Assembly (NCBI RefSeq): GCF_030848805.1
Contig: NC_092368.1
Span: 9,432,122 to 9,496,121, forward strand
Length of the DNA: 64,000 bases
From: Temnothorax longispinosus
Taxonomy: Eukaryota > Arthropoda > Insecta > Hymenoptera > Formicidae
Direction of reading: 5' to 3'
Part shown: positions 32,560 to 42,880 of the stretch, piece after piece
How positions within the stretch are numbered: the first letter of the stretch is position 1
Layout: the number at the start of each line of letters is the position of its first letter
Notes under the pieces: model-generated
Database searches by the model: none
What the model was told of the DNA's origin: nothing
The model's input: only the letters and a program-made list of their open reading frames with translations
Program-made: the position numbers and the translations under genes

Positions 32560-33072
32560 NNNNNNNNNNNNNNNNNNNNNNNNNNNNNNNNNNNNNNNNN
32601 NNNNNNNNNNNNNNNNNNNNNNNNNNNNNNNNNNNNNNNNNNNNNNNNNNNNNNNNNNNNNNNNNNNNNNNNNNNNNNNNNNNNNNNNNNNNNNNNNNNN
32701 NNNNNNNNNNNNNNNNNNNNNNNNNNNNNNNNNNNNNNNNNNNNNNNNNNNNNNNNNNNNNNNNNNNNNNNNNNNNNNNNNNNNNNNNNNNNNNNNNNNN
32801 NNNNNNNNNNNNNNNNNNNNNNNNNNNNNNNNNNNNNNNNNNNNNNNNNNNNNNNNNNNNNNNNNNNNNNNNNNNNNNNNNNNNNNNNNNNNNNNNNNNN
32901 NNNNNNNNNNNNNNNNNNNNNNNNNNNNNNNNNNNNNNNNNNNNNNNNNNNNNNNNNNNNNNNNNNNNNNNNNNNNNNNNNNNNNNNNNNNNNNNNNNNN
33001 NNNNNNNNNNNNNNNNNNNNNNNNNNNNNNNNNNNNNNNNNNNNNNNNNNNNNNNNNNNATATATATATATT
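32516..33072. other. (AT)n microsatellite and 500-base assembly gap
   Basis: (AT)n at about 32514-32559 runs into N at 32560-33059 and resumes as (AT)n at 33060-33071. The round 500-base gap is a scaffold placeholder, so true length is unknown and linkage across it depends on the assembly. Confidence 0.95.
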
Positions 33073-33499
33073 GTAGCTACATTGTATTTTTAAGGATTGA
33101 GATTTTAATTCATTCAGTTATGTGATAATATTTAATTCATTTACTCGATTATGTAGCTCTACGAAATAATTAAGTTTTCGCAAACATTTGGAGGGAAAAT
33201 AAAAATATATAAATAGTTTAATGACTTGAATATAATAATTACAATATAAAAATACAAAATTATACTTTAATCCATTCCGATAACAATCAGAAATAGTATT
33301 AAAATATTAATCCATGATCAGATCCTCTAATAGAAATCTATTTACAAATATTAGATGTATCATCTTTTGTCATTTCTTGAAGATAACTGTACAAAAATAA
33401 ATATATACAATTATATCGATTATAATTACGTACTATTCATAGGTTTGATACAAGTTGGATCCATGTATGTCATATTTTCGGGAAAATGGTCTATTATTA
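33073..33499. other. No recognisable feature
   Basis: AT-rich sequence with no repeat partner or open frame that I can support. Confidence 0.5.
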
Positions 33500-34670
33500 T
33501 GATCCATTATTTGTAATTCTAGAAGGAAATGCTTCAGACGACAGTTGTTTGGTTTGAAGAGGGAAACATTATTATTACATGAGTTATGTCGTAGATATCA
33601 TCGTTTTCAAGAAATTTTAAAGGCGACTAATTTTTTAAATAGAATTGATTTTTTCCTTGAGATAAAAGTTGTAAATCTCGAGACGTTTTCAAAACATTAT
33701 AATAAAGCTCTTTTTTGTTATTAGAATTTCCTGAGGTATTTTAAATTTTGTCGTATTTTAAAATAATATTTTTAATATAAAATATGAAATATCTCGTAAA
33801 GTATTCATGTTTTGATGACTTTACTTTCATCCTTTTATACGTAGAATAATGAAAGAATTTGAATAATATTAATTTTTACATTTGCAATGTTGCAAAATTG
33901 AATGCGTCTACAAAATGCAATCAAATTTTTTTAATACAACAATCAGTTTCTTTTATTATTCTACGTATAAAAGTATTAACGTAAAGTCATCAAAAAGTGA
34001 ATTTAATACTTTACGAAATATTTCATATTTTATATTAAAAAAATGACAAAATTTAAAATATCTCAGGAAATCCTTAACGAAAGAGAGCTTTATTATAGTT
34101 AGGAGAAGAAAGGGCTATCAGGATCGACCGCAGATTTTAGTGCGTGATGTCATTTATTCTTCTATATACAGTAGTCCGAACGTTTCAGCTCCATTCGAGT
34201 CATCCTCAGCAATAACAATAATGTGTCACACGTTCCAAATGCCCATTGGTAAATTTACCGATTAGAATTGCCGGAAACATCGACCAAATGATCGATATCA
34301 AAAGGCCGAACAACGTGGAAACATAAAACAGTGTAGAAACAGAATAATTCGCGAAGAGACTTAACGGTCTCATCGACACGCCAGACAGCGATGAAATGAC
34401 AATCTGCGGTCGACCCTGATAGCCCTTTCTTCTCCTAATTTTGAATTTCGAGGGTTCACTATTAATTGACTTTATTATAGTGTTGTGAAAACATCTCGAC
34501 GAGATCTACAACTTTAATTTCAAGAAAAAAATCAAGTTCCATTTAAAACATAAGTCTCCTTTAAAATTTGTTAAAAATGATGACATGTATAACATGACTT
34601 ACATTGAAATCATATGTCCTCCTTCAAATCAAACAACTTTCGTCTAAAGCATTTTTTTCTAGAATCACAA
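33500..34670. repeat. Large palindrome interrupted by a Penelope-like insertion
   Basis: AATTCTAGAAGGAAATGCTT at the left corresponds to the mirrored GCATTTTTTTCTAGAATCAC at the right. ATTTTAAAGG(C/A)GACT and GTTTTCA(A/C)AACA(T/C)TATAATAAAG also mirror. The centre is near 33930. The right arm carries the 34100-34469 insertion. No gene. Confidence 0.65.
34100..34469 (-). mobile_element. Penelope-like insertion with hammerhead motif, 12-bp target duplication
   Basis: CTTTATTATAGT flanks the insertion (34088-34099 and 34470-34481). AGAAAGGGCTATCAGG near the left end is mirrored at about 34400-34430. On the minus strand 34210-34175 reads GCTGAGGATGACTC, loop, GAGCTGAAACGTTCGG. This has the CUGANGA and GAAAC boxes of a hammerhead with an imperfect stem II. 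A variable-length duplication and hammerhead in the terminal repeat are hallmarks of Penelope-like elements. Confidence 0.6.
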
Positions 34671-34785
34671 ATAAAAAACTTCAACCCAAGTGATATGTAT
34701 AGTAGCTTTATTTCTCCCTAACAAAATAATTCACAAAATTGCGTTACCTAACTCAACTCAAGTGATATGAATTTTAAACAAAGAT

Positions 34786-34945
34786 GTGAAATCTTTAAGT
34801 CTTTAAGTCTTTAAGTCTCTAATCTTTAAGAAATCTATGTAAGTCTCATTTACCGATATTCTCGTAAATCTTTAAGTCTTTAAGTCTTTAAGTCTCTAAT
34901 CTTTAAGAAATCTATGTAAGTCTCATTTACCGATATTCTCGTAAA
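34786..34945 (+). repeat. Tandem duplication of about 79 bp
   Basis: Two copies of AAATCTTTAAGTCTTTAAGT through CTCATTTACCGATATTCTCG. Each contains a (TCTTTAAG)3 subrepeat. They are essentially identical, so the duplication is recent. Confidence 0.85.
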
Positions 34946-35019
34946 TCTGTTCAACGCGTAATGTGGTTTAATTTTTAATTTTTTAATTTTTAATATATTC
35001 TTTCATTCTTTTATTCCAG

Positions 35020-35160
35020 CATTGTTAAAATAACTTGAAAAGGACCCAAAATAGTGGTCGAAACGTCGTTGTGATATGCTTAATAAAACTTGCCAGTCAG
35101 GCCGTTTAACTATACCGAATTATTTCATCACTGGCGAATAACTTTTATTGAATATATGAA
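35020..35160 (+). mobile_element. Penelope-like terminus with hammerhead-like motif
   Basis: 35034-35067 reads CTTGAAAAGGACC, loop, GGTCGAAACGTC, with perfect GACC/GGTC stem II and GAAAC but a degraded first box. It is followed by TAATAAAACTTGCCAGTCAG, the counterpart of the end of the 22109-22582 element. CTGGCGAATA near 35140 also has a parallel at 22600. Confidence 0.45.
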
Positions 35161-35198
35161 ATCTTTAAGTTGCGCCAATTGCAAAGAGAATATATATA

Positions 35199-36625
35199 GG
35201 GTAACTCCGGAGAATATGCCACGAAAAATATGATTTTTTTTCCTATTTCTCTTTCTTTTTGAAGTATCTTTGCATACTGGTCTTTTTTTTCCTTTTTTTA
35301 TCTGTTATTTATATATGGTTTTAATGAAATATTTTGATTCTTTACTATTAAAAAGAAAGAAATACAAAAGTGTTGCAAAAGTGGCATATTATCCCCATGT
35401 GGGGGTAATATGCTACATATACAAACATGGTATAGTAGGGTAGACCGGGGCACGTTGTCACACATTTTTTTCAATATTTTTTGTATTTTTTACATTCAAT
35501 ATTTAAGAGTACTTTGATATGCCAAAATTTTGAGTGAACCCTCAGCTTCAATTGGACAGTATCGAATTTTGTGTGATTGTTACTCTACAGTTGTTACATA
35601 ACAATAAATAACGACAGGTCGCTTGTGACAACGTGCCCCGTGACCGGGGCACGTTGTCACATCAAATGTAATTGCATGCAAAATGTAATCCAAACTGTAT
35701 ACAACGTAAATATCAATATATTATAGTGCGCTGCAATGTAAAAAAGTAAAATCCTTCACAGAAACATTTATTTTATTTCAAAAAAGTACAAAAAGCACGT
35801 TTTCGTCTTAATCTAAATAGGCAAGAATTCCACTCGAATGCGCAACTTATTGATAAACATTTTTTCTTTTATAATCATGTCGGTGATTAAACATAAAATA
35901 TTTTTATTCGTTATTGTCATCCAAAGATTCGCAATAGATTCCCATCAAATTTGTGACAACGTGCCCCGAGGGCATTTTTTTATTTCAAACAGCCTCATGT
36001 CCGACATGTTTGAGATATTCGTAAGGTTAAGTACTGCACGCGGTAAGTAAAAGTACATACTTTAAGATAATATAAAGGTCTATTCTGAAAAAACATAAGC
36101 TTCATGTCCAGTACGTTGAATATTAGACAATAAAATTTTACTTACGGTCGCAAAAAACTTTCAAGTTGATTTTACGTCAACACGGCTGGCGCAATCTCAA
36201 GACTGTAAACACACCAAAGATGGGCATACACTAACACGTTTTGGGAATGACGGATGCTGCTCTCCGGTTATTAGTTTTTTAAATAAAGCCAAAGTGACAA
36301 CGTGCCCCGCGTGACAACGTGCCCCGGTCTACCCTAATTTAACTTTAGAAGGGCATTCATGTCTAAAAACATTTAAAAGAATATTTTTATTACAATTTCA
36401 ATAAAACACTACAAAAATTCTAAAAAGCACGTTGTCATACTTTTCATACTATACTTACCCCATAAAAACTATAATACTGACAGGAAGTAAGTAAAACTTG
36501 GGCAAAACGTCAGATATAATATTTTTAACAATTTCACAGTATTTACAACAACGCTCCTAACCGTAGCTTTGTTAAACATAACGAGTGGCATATTCCCCAC
36601 ACTGGCATATTCCCCCCAGTTACCC
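35199..36625. mobile_element. TA-flanked MITE family B (GGAGAATATGCCAC), split by family A
   Basis: TA (35197-35198) then GGGTAACTCCGGAGAATATG; right end ATTCCCCCCAGTTACCC then TA (36626-36627). The words GGCATATT(A/C)CCCC and their complements recur near 35380-35410 and 36585-36610. The element's own length is about 530 bp; the remainder is the nested element at 35438-36334. Confidence 0.82.
35438..36334. mobile_element. TA-flanked MITE family A, copy 2 (complete)
   Basis: TA (35436-35437), GGGTAGACCGGGGCACG at the left, GTGCCCCGGTCTACCC at the right, TA (36335-36336). GGGGCACGTTGTCAC or its complement occurs singly at the left end, twice near 35626-35660, once near 35953 and twice at the right end. 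It is nearly identical to the inverted 13294-14141 copy and retains the terminal repeat missing there. A 70-residue open frame (35838-36050) has no family match. Confidence 0.88.
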
Positions 36626-36788
36626 TACTTTGAAAAATAATTGTTGCGCAACTACTTTTAAAAATTAAACTCAAGTGGTACATATCTTTGTATTCCCATT
36701 CAAGGGTCTTTTCATTCCAACCCAAGCTTTAATTTTTTTAAATAAAATTATAATATTACAAAGAATTATTTTAATTACAAAGAATTAA

Positions 36789-37667
36789 CCCTTCGTGTGT
36801 AACGTCTTTTTCGGCACCTGTAATGTGTAACGTCGGGTCACTCGTATCCGACGCCTAAAAAATACTTTAAAGTGCTCTAAAAAAATCTGAAAAAATTCAT
36901 GTTACCTTATTAACTATCCTACTTTAAGGATCAATCGCTATTTTGCCGATTTTTTCATTTGTTTAAACAATATATTTATATAAACAAATAAAAACGTAAA
37001 GAATGGACCATTTTCTTCAAAAAATCGTAACTTTGGCAAAAATTAATATATTTAAAAAAAAAATTAAAGTTTAAGAATATAGTACTTTAAAGAAAAAATA
37101 TTAAAAGTATGTATAAATTAATGGGATGCTTAAGTTTTGAGCATCAAAATTACGTTTTTTGAAAGTACGTAAATAGGTACAAATTACAGTAAAATACACA
37201 TTTTATTCATTTTTAATCACGTTTCATCATGAAAATGTAATCAATCACAATTATTTATCACAAAATTATAAAAAAATGCAAAAATATGAAAAAATTATAT
37301 TGAGGCTAAATTATTGTGCACAGTCAAAACATATTATTTATCGATAACTAAGATTAATCTATCAATTCCCAATGAAAGAACATGAATTTTTATTTAAAAA
37401 AACATCCAAATTAAAATAAACATTTTACTCACCTGCTATTTTTAATCAACGTAATGTGTAACGTCGGGTCACTCGTACACTTTCAGAATTTCGTTTGGCT
37501 CTCACAACGGCTGTTTACGCACTAGACCGTCGGCGCTTGGGGAGCTAGTAGCTTAATAGTATACAATTTTTTTCAGTATAGTTTGGTCCCGCCCCCCCCT
37601 CCCTTTGAGCTACAGGGGACAGTCACTTTCGCCAGGGCACGAGTGACCCGACGTTACACACGAAGGG
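36789..37667. mobile_element. piggyBac-like MITE, TSD TTAA
   Basis: TTAA (36785-36788), CCCTTCGTGTGTAACGTC; right GACGTTACACACGAAGGG, TTAA (37668-37671). The subterminal word AACGTCGGGTCACTCGT recurs at about 36827, 37453 and (complement) 37640. The host repeat has an uninterrupted relative at 9855 (AAAGAATTACAGAGGTAACAG), which supports the empty site. No transposase. Confidence 0.82.
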
Positions 37668-37671
37668 TTAA

Positions 37672-37985
37672 AGAGATAACAGTACAAAATAAAAATATTT
37701 AATTAAAATAAAATAAATAAATTTTTCTTGTAAAAAAACTTGACGTTAAACCTTGATATTTAATAAAGTACTAAAATTTTGATTGAATTTAATAAAGCAC
37801 AAAATTTTTTATTGAATAAAAAAGCAATTTAGGGAAGTATGCAGCGGGAGTCAAAAAGCAGCGTCAAGTTTTTTTACAGTACTGTTATCTCTTTAATTCT
37901 TTGTGATTACCATATACCTCAGAGTTCGAACTGGTACGAAACCCTATACGGAATGAGGAAGGTTCCAGGTTCGAACCTTGGCTCA
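37672..37985. repeat. Palindromic remnant of the CAGAGGTAACAG repeat family
   Basis: AGAGATAACAGTAC with the word AAAAAAACTTGACG at about 37735 is mirrored by CGTCAAGTTTTTTTACAG and CTGTTATCTCTTTAATTCTT (to about 37905). It is related to the 9273-10596 palindrome (TTTTTCTTGTCAAAAAACTT). 37910-37985 contains a GGTTCGAACC box-B-like word. Confidence 0.55.
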
Positions 37986-38024
37986 GGTAATATTTTCCGC
38001 AATAAATTAAATTATATAAATGGC

Positions 38025-38352
38025 CCAGTCAAAATAGGAAATTTGACAGACACAATTCCAAAAGTTTTGAAACTTGGTAGAGATGTTTGTTTAGGCTTAC
38101 TAATAAACGTTTAAAAAGTCCTGATAAATTGAAGATAAGCTTCCGCCGCCATCTTGAAAAATAAGTGTAATTTTTTCGATTTTTTTGCATATATCTCGTA
38201 AAATACTGACTCTAGGCGGCGAACGCTCACCTTCAATTTATCAAAACTTTTTAGACGTTTATTAGTAAGTCTAAATGAACAAGTTTCTCTACCAAGTTTC
38301 AAAACTTTTGAAATTATTTCTGTCAAATTCCTTCACATTTTGACTGGGCTAA
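38025..38352. mobile_element. Palindromic MITE, about 160-bp arms
   Basis: GCCCAGTCAAAATAGGA at the left is mirrored by TTCACATTTTGACTGGGC at the right. CCAAAAGTTTTGAAACTTGG and TACCAAGTTTCAAAACTTTT also mirror. No coding capacity. Confidence 0.7.
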
Positions 38353-38701
38353 AATAGGAGATGCTTATACAGGGTGAGGCAATAACTATTACCACCTTAA
38401 ATATCTTTGAATTTATAAAGTCCAAAGAAAGATTTGTATAACCAAAATTGTAAAATACGAAGGGGGCTATTATAATGGCGATAATAATTTTTGTCCAAGT
38501 GGAGGCGCTTCGGAGATATCAAGGTCAGCTTCATGTTTTTAAATAGATTCGGTGTTTTTTTTCCACAATATGATAGAGGAGCTGGAAACAAGTTCAGAAC
38601 TCATGACACAAGATCATTGAACAAGATTAACAATAAAGAAAAATCAATAAAAAAATATTTTTTTACATTAAATAAAATTTACATTTTTTTATTGGTTGCG
38701 A

Positions 38702-38982
38702 GAAATAAACTGAATGAAAAATTTGCAAATCGCTGGATTGGACGTAGAGGTCGTGTAGTATGGCCAGCTTGTTCGCCAGATTTAACACCACTAGATTTTT
38801 TTTTATGGGGTACCCTAAAGGGTCCACAAAAAGGAACCAACTATACCTCAAGACATGCAACAACAGATTATTTCAGTTTGTACATCAATAACTTTCGACG
38901 TTATTAGAAGAGCAAGCCGCTCTGTGATCGGAAAAATCCAGTGTTGCATCGATAATGATGGCCATCACTTCAAACATCTTTA
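38702..38982 (+). pseudogene. Mariner-type transposase, C-terminal fragment
   Basis: RWIGRRGRVVWPACSPDLTP followed by LDFFLWG is the conserved block with the last catalytic aspartate region of Tc1/mariner transposases. A frameshift near 38900 separates it from RRASRSVIGKIQCC and DNDGHHF, the usual C-terminus. The N-terminal DNA-binding domain and first catalytic aspartate are missing, so it cannot be active. Confidence 0.85.
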
Positions 38983-39058
38983 AACGTAAATTTTATTCAA
39001 TATAAAGATGTATTTTTTAATCATTTTTTCTTTATTTTTAATCTTGTTTAATGATCTT

Positions 39059-39658
39059 TGTTCGAGATTCCGTTAACGTTGCGCCGTCCGATCAGATAGC
39101 AGCATCGATCGAGTAACGACGCTCGATCACCGCGGCAGCTTGCGCCCGCACGGGCGCGCTCATTGCCAACGTCTTCCTCGCGATCGAATTTCAATTGTGC
39201 AAATGGCCGCGCGGTGACAAGTCGCATAACGTGTGCTTAGTACGTTTCGATAAGTGACTTCGGTTAATCGTGCACATCGCAGTGCCCACGCTGCTTAGAC
39301 TTCTCGTTTAAACTGTGAGATAGACCGCTCATCAACTCTGGTACCTCAACACGACGACTCAAGCTCACACGTGCGCGAGTGCCGACCGCCACGTGTCTCA
39401 CCGGCTCACGGGCGACTCACCACACGAGGAGGGCAATTCATATAATTGTCGCTCGACTTCAACGATCAGATAAAGACGTCTCATTTATACACCGCTCATC
39501 GATTCTCAGGTCAGACTGTAACAATTTCGATACATTAAAGACGGCTCAGACTGTGGTCTGAGTTACACAAAATAAAGTGCATATTTAGTTAACACCTTCC
39601 ACGCGCGTCCTTCTCATCCCGCTTCCATCGCCGGGATTAATCAGCGATTTCGCAAACA
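39059..39658 (+). mobile_element. Solo LTR, 600 bp, TSD ATCTT
   Basis: TGTTCGAGATTCCG to TTTCGCAAACA, flanked by ATCTT (39054-39058 and 39659-39663). Joining the flanks recreates the mirror image of the mariner element's left terminal repeat, which confirms the borders. AATAAA lies near 39570. GC-rich 5' half. It shares TGTTCGAG at its start with the 16203 LTR but is otherwise different. Confidence 0.9.
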
Positions 39659-39885
39659 ATCTTGTATCATAAGTTTTGAACTTGTTTTTAGAAAAAAAAA
39701 ACCATACCAAATACGTTAAAAAATGAAAATGACTTTGATATCTCCAAAGCGCCTCTACCTGAACAAAAAATATTATTGCCATATGATAACCCGCTTCGTA
39801 CCGTACAATTTTGATTACACAAATCTTTTTCTAGACCTTATAGATTTGAAGATATTTAAGGTAATAGTTATTGCCTCACTCTGTA

Positions 39886-40115
39886 TATAAGTATCAAAAT
39901 TACATCAATTTAGAAGGACCAACCCATAATCAAAATGTGACAATTAATTTGATTAAAACCAGGTCGTATTGTTATGAGAATTATAATAATAGTAGAGTCG
40001 ATTAAAAAGTCTTTACTGTTAATTATTTACTGGCAAGTAAATGTTACCTTTCCGCTTTTAAAGCACTCTGTATATATGCATGTATTTATTTATTTATTTC
40101 TAATTTTATATATAG
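39886..40115. other. Possible intron upstream of the dynein-like exon
   Basis: AT-rich sequence ending in a pyrimidine/AT tract and TATATATAG, a usable acceptor. No other feature. Confidence 0.4.
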
Positions 40116-40571
40116 ATGGAGTTAAAGTACAAAGGTAACGACTTGTTCATAAGTCCGCGGCTGGAGGAATTTTATGGTGCTTGTCACGATCTCGTGGACA
40201 AAATAGCTAATATTGCTCATCACTTACCATCATTGGAATCATGGGTACAATCTAAAGGATGGCGAAAATTAGCATTGGGAAGAGGTGTCACAGAAATCGA
40301 CATTGCAAAGAACTATTGCACCATGTTTGCTTCGCCGCCTGATTGGTACTTGAAGGAGGTGCATCAACGTCTGAATCTAATCTTGCAAAAGTCTTTTCAG
40401 CCTTTGAGTGATTATTTAGAAAAGTTGAGGTTACAATTTGGTTGTGTTCTTTACGAGATAGATCAAGTACACTGTAATGCTATAATGTTCCCTGAAAAAG
40501 AACTGTCCTTTGAGGAATATGTCGCAAAAGTCGAAGACTTCAATCAATTGGTGCAAATGATAAATGGAATG
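40116..40571 (+). CDS. Dynein heavy chain-like exon (tail region)
   Basis: A 456-bp open segment (152 codons, phase-neutral) begins after acceptor TATATATAG and ends at donor GTAATT. The protein includes ISPRLEEFYGACHDLVDKIA, LPSLESW, PPDWYLKEVHQRLN, PLSDYLEKLRLQF and FEEYVAKVEDFNQLVQMI. This helical, acidic pattern resembles the N-terminal tail of axonemal dynein heavy chains, recognised by eye only. There are no stops or repeat features, and base composition is more balanced than its neighbours. I found no other dynein exon in the window, so it is either one exon of a gene with very large introns or a stranded fragment. Confidence 0.5.
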
Positions 40572-41332
40572 GTAATTTTTTAAGTAAACAATTTCTAAGT
40601 AAAAAAAGAAACAATTTTTTCATACATCAGGCATTATAACTTGCAAGTTGTAAGATACAATTTATTATTATATAACACGTGCGTGGAAAGTGGCCCGTTA
40701 CGCGCGCGCCGTCTGTGCGACAAATAGCCAATTCCACACCGAGAAATCCTCCGCTCGAACAGCGCGGCAATGTCTCGTTCCCGCACAGTCTCTAGCGAAT
40801 GAAAACATTACCGCACCGTTTCGAGCGGAAAAACTCCCGTGTGTGGAACCGGCCATCCGTCGCACAGATGGCGCGCGCGCAATGGGCCACTTTCCACGCA
40901 CTTTGTAATATAAAATAGAGTGTGTAACAAGTGCGGGAAGTTGAGAATTGGACACGAGTGCGGAGTGGACGCACGAGCCGAAGGCGAGTTACTTGTTACA
41001 CAAATAACTATTTATATGAAATCTTTCCATAATTATTAATAGTTTGGATAAATATTTCGCTTTACACAGCCAGTCCCGACGACCTTGACCTTGACCTTGA
41101 CATGTGTTGTCAAGGACATGACCCTGAGTAACTTTTCCTTATGACTTAATTGTCGCCCGTTGTTCATTAAAAAGTTATTAATAAAAGAGGTTTGGAAACT
41201 ATAAGGGCCCTCGCACAATGAAAAATATAAGAAACAAAGAACAGATATTAGCGATTAGGACTGAGGAATCAGGAATAAAGCTGGTGTAGCATTGATACAC
41301 GGTTTCCGATGGGTTAAAAAAATCTATTATGC
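40572..41332. repeat. Palindromic repeat (GTGGAAAGTGGCCC) and intron-like sequence
   Basis: 40684-40905 is an inverted repeat: CGTGCGTGGAAAGTGGCCCG mirrored by GGGCCACTTTCCACGCAC. It is followed by GTGCGGAGTGGACGCACGAGCCGAAGGCGAGTTAC at about 40955-40992. The rest is unassigned. Confidence 0.55.
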
Positions 41333-41484
41333 AACACGTGCATGAAAAGTGCCCCATTACGCACGCTACGCGTGCGTGATAGACCACTTTCCAGGCACTT
41401 GCAACATAAAATAGGGAGTGTAAGTCGTGTGTAAAGAAAATTCCCGGGTGCGGAGTTTACGCACGAGCCGAAGGCGAGTTATAG
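41333..41484. repeat. Shorter copy of the GTGGAAAGTGG repeat
   Basis: GTGCATGAAAAGTGCCCCAT, a mirrored ACCACTTTCCAGGCAC, then GTGCGGAGTTTACGCACG and AGCCGAAGGCGAGTTA match 40684-40992. Its end is the exact point where the Gypsy integrase fragment becomes readable, so the repeat replaced or truncated that element. Confidence 0.6.
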
Positions 41485-41496
41485 TAAATCGCGACA

Positions 41497-42200
41497 TATT
41501 ATAAGCGACTGCAATACAGCATTCACGTCCGATCGATTTAAAGAGTTTGTGGATGGCGAACTCATACAACATGTTCTAGTTGCCGTGGGTACACTACGTG
41601 CAAACGGACAGGTAGAACGTTTTAATCGCGTTATTACTCCAATGATAGCGAAACTATGCGAAAACCCGAGTAAGTGGGACCAAGTCCTGGGAAACGGTTG
41701 AATACGCAATCAACAATACCGTTTGTCGATCGACGGGTGAAACGCCCAGTATGTTGTTGTTTGGAATTAATCAAATTGGTGAAGTGAATGATAGTCTTAG
41801 ATTAATCCTTGATTCGTATTCAATCGAAGACCGACAGCTAATATCAATAAGAGAATCTGCCTCTGATAAAATTAAGAAAAACCAAGAGGAAAACGAGCGT
41901 TATTATAATCAGAAACGTAAAGAAGCGAAGCATTATAACGAAGACGATTATGTAATGATCCGGAATGTTGACACATCGATAGGTAGTAATAAGAAGCTTA
42001 TTCCAAAGTACAAAGGACCCTACGTTGTAAAAAAGGTACTGACTTATGACCGCTACGTAGTCAGTGACGTAAAAGGGTTTCAAGTAACGCAACTACTCTA
42101 TAATGGTCGCAGTCGACCAGTTAAAATCTTATATCCCCGAATGATGAAATACTGTAAGTATGACCGAGACGGTCATAAAGTCAGGCTGGCCGACTGTAAA
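41497..42200 (+). pseudogene. Ty3/Gypsy integrase, C-terminal half
   Basis: Starts at DCNTAF, the second catalytic aspartate region, continues GQVERFNRVI with the catalytic glutamate, then CENPSKWDQVL. A one-base shift at about 41690 moves to ETVEYAINNTVCRSTGETPS and LLFG. The C-terminal domain follows (KLIPKYKGPYVVKKVL, DRYVV). The zinc-binding domain, first aspartate, RT and gag are gone. A GPY-type C-terminal module supports Gypsy rather than Copia or BEL. Confidence 0.85.
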
Positions 42201-42429
42201 CAATTTTTTTCTGAAATAAACAGCGAGCAAGCACACAAGCGTCCCTATGCGCGGCGAAAAACAATCGCGCGTTGAAAAAAAACGACTCAAGCGAGCAGGA
42301 CGCGACACAAGCCAGGAGACGTGGCAGTCTGTTGCCAAGAGCCATCCTGAGAACACTTAAAAAATATATTGCATTATTAAGCACGAACGGATTCTGAATT
42401 ATAATATTATACTTTTCCCTACCCCTACA
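42201..42429. other. Possible Gypsy 3' untranslated remnant
   Basis: Follows the integrase stop region. Contains CAAGCGAGCAGGACGCGAC and an AT-rich tail. No LTR border identified. Confidence 0.3.
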
Positions 42430-42880
42430 ATATCCTGATTATTTCACAACATTTAACACGACGCACGGATTACGCAACGTGACTGTCGGCCGCGGCGGTG
42501 TTCCCGGGGGGGGGGGAAGGCGTACCTGATCTTTACTTACTCGAGGATTTGTTCTCGGCGGGGCCCCTTCGCGGATTCTAATCCAGGCTACTCGAGGTAG
42601 AACGCAAGGTATCGATGGGCGCTTGTTCCTCAGATAACAGGTATCACCAGGTATTCTAAGATATTCCAAGGTAACTGACAAACGGGGCCAGCGCCTTGCA
42701 CGAATCCTTTTCACCGCAGGGACGCCAGAGTGGTGACCTTACAATTTCTCGATGTCGTCTCTCAGAGTCCGGATCGGCAGTCCCAACAGTGCGCTCGCCT
42801 CGAGGTCCGGCACGACAGTGCTGAGACGATGGCCCGCCGGGATCGCGCCGCACAGTGGGGCGAACGCCTCATTTTTCGGT
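42430..42880. repeat. GC-rich dispersed repeat, copy 1
   Basis: GCAACGTGACTGTCGGCCGC through TCTCGGCGGGGCCCC, GGGGCCAGCGCCT and GGGACGCCAGAG-TGGTGACCTTAC match the reverse complement of about 62430-62690. A ten-base G run lies at 42507-42516. Probably part of a retroelement leader or LTR; no gene. Confidence 0.6.

Larger units (their letters stand above)
38370..39883. mobile_element. Mariner-superfamily element with about 290-bp terminal repeats
   Basis: TA (38368-38369) then CAGGGTGAGGCAATAACTAT; right AGTTATTGCCTCACTCTG then TA (39884-39885). The inverted repeats continue inward for about 290 bp (left to about 38660; right from about 39000, interrupted by the solo LTR at 39059-39658). The interior holds a broken mariner transposase. 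Confidence 0.85.

Noticed and set aside
32070..33125. 351-residue frame across the gap
   Set aside because: Most of it is N and (AT)n, so it is an artefact.
37920..37985. Second SINE or tRNA based on GGTTCGAACC
   Set aside because: Box B-like word only; I could not find a box A or a repeated body.
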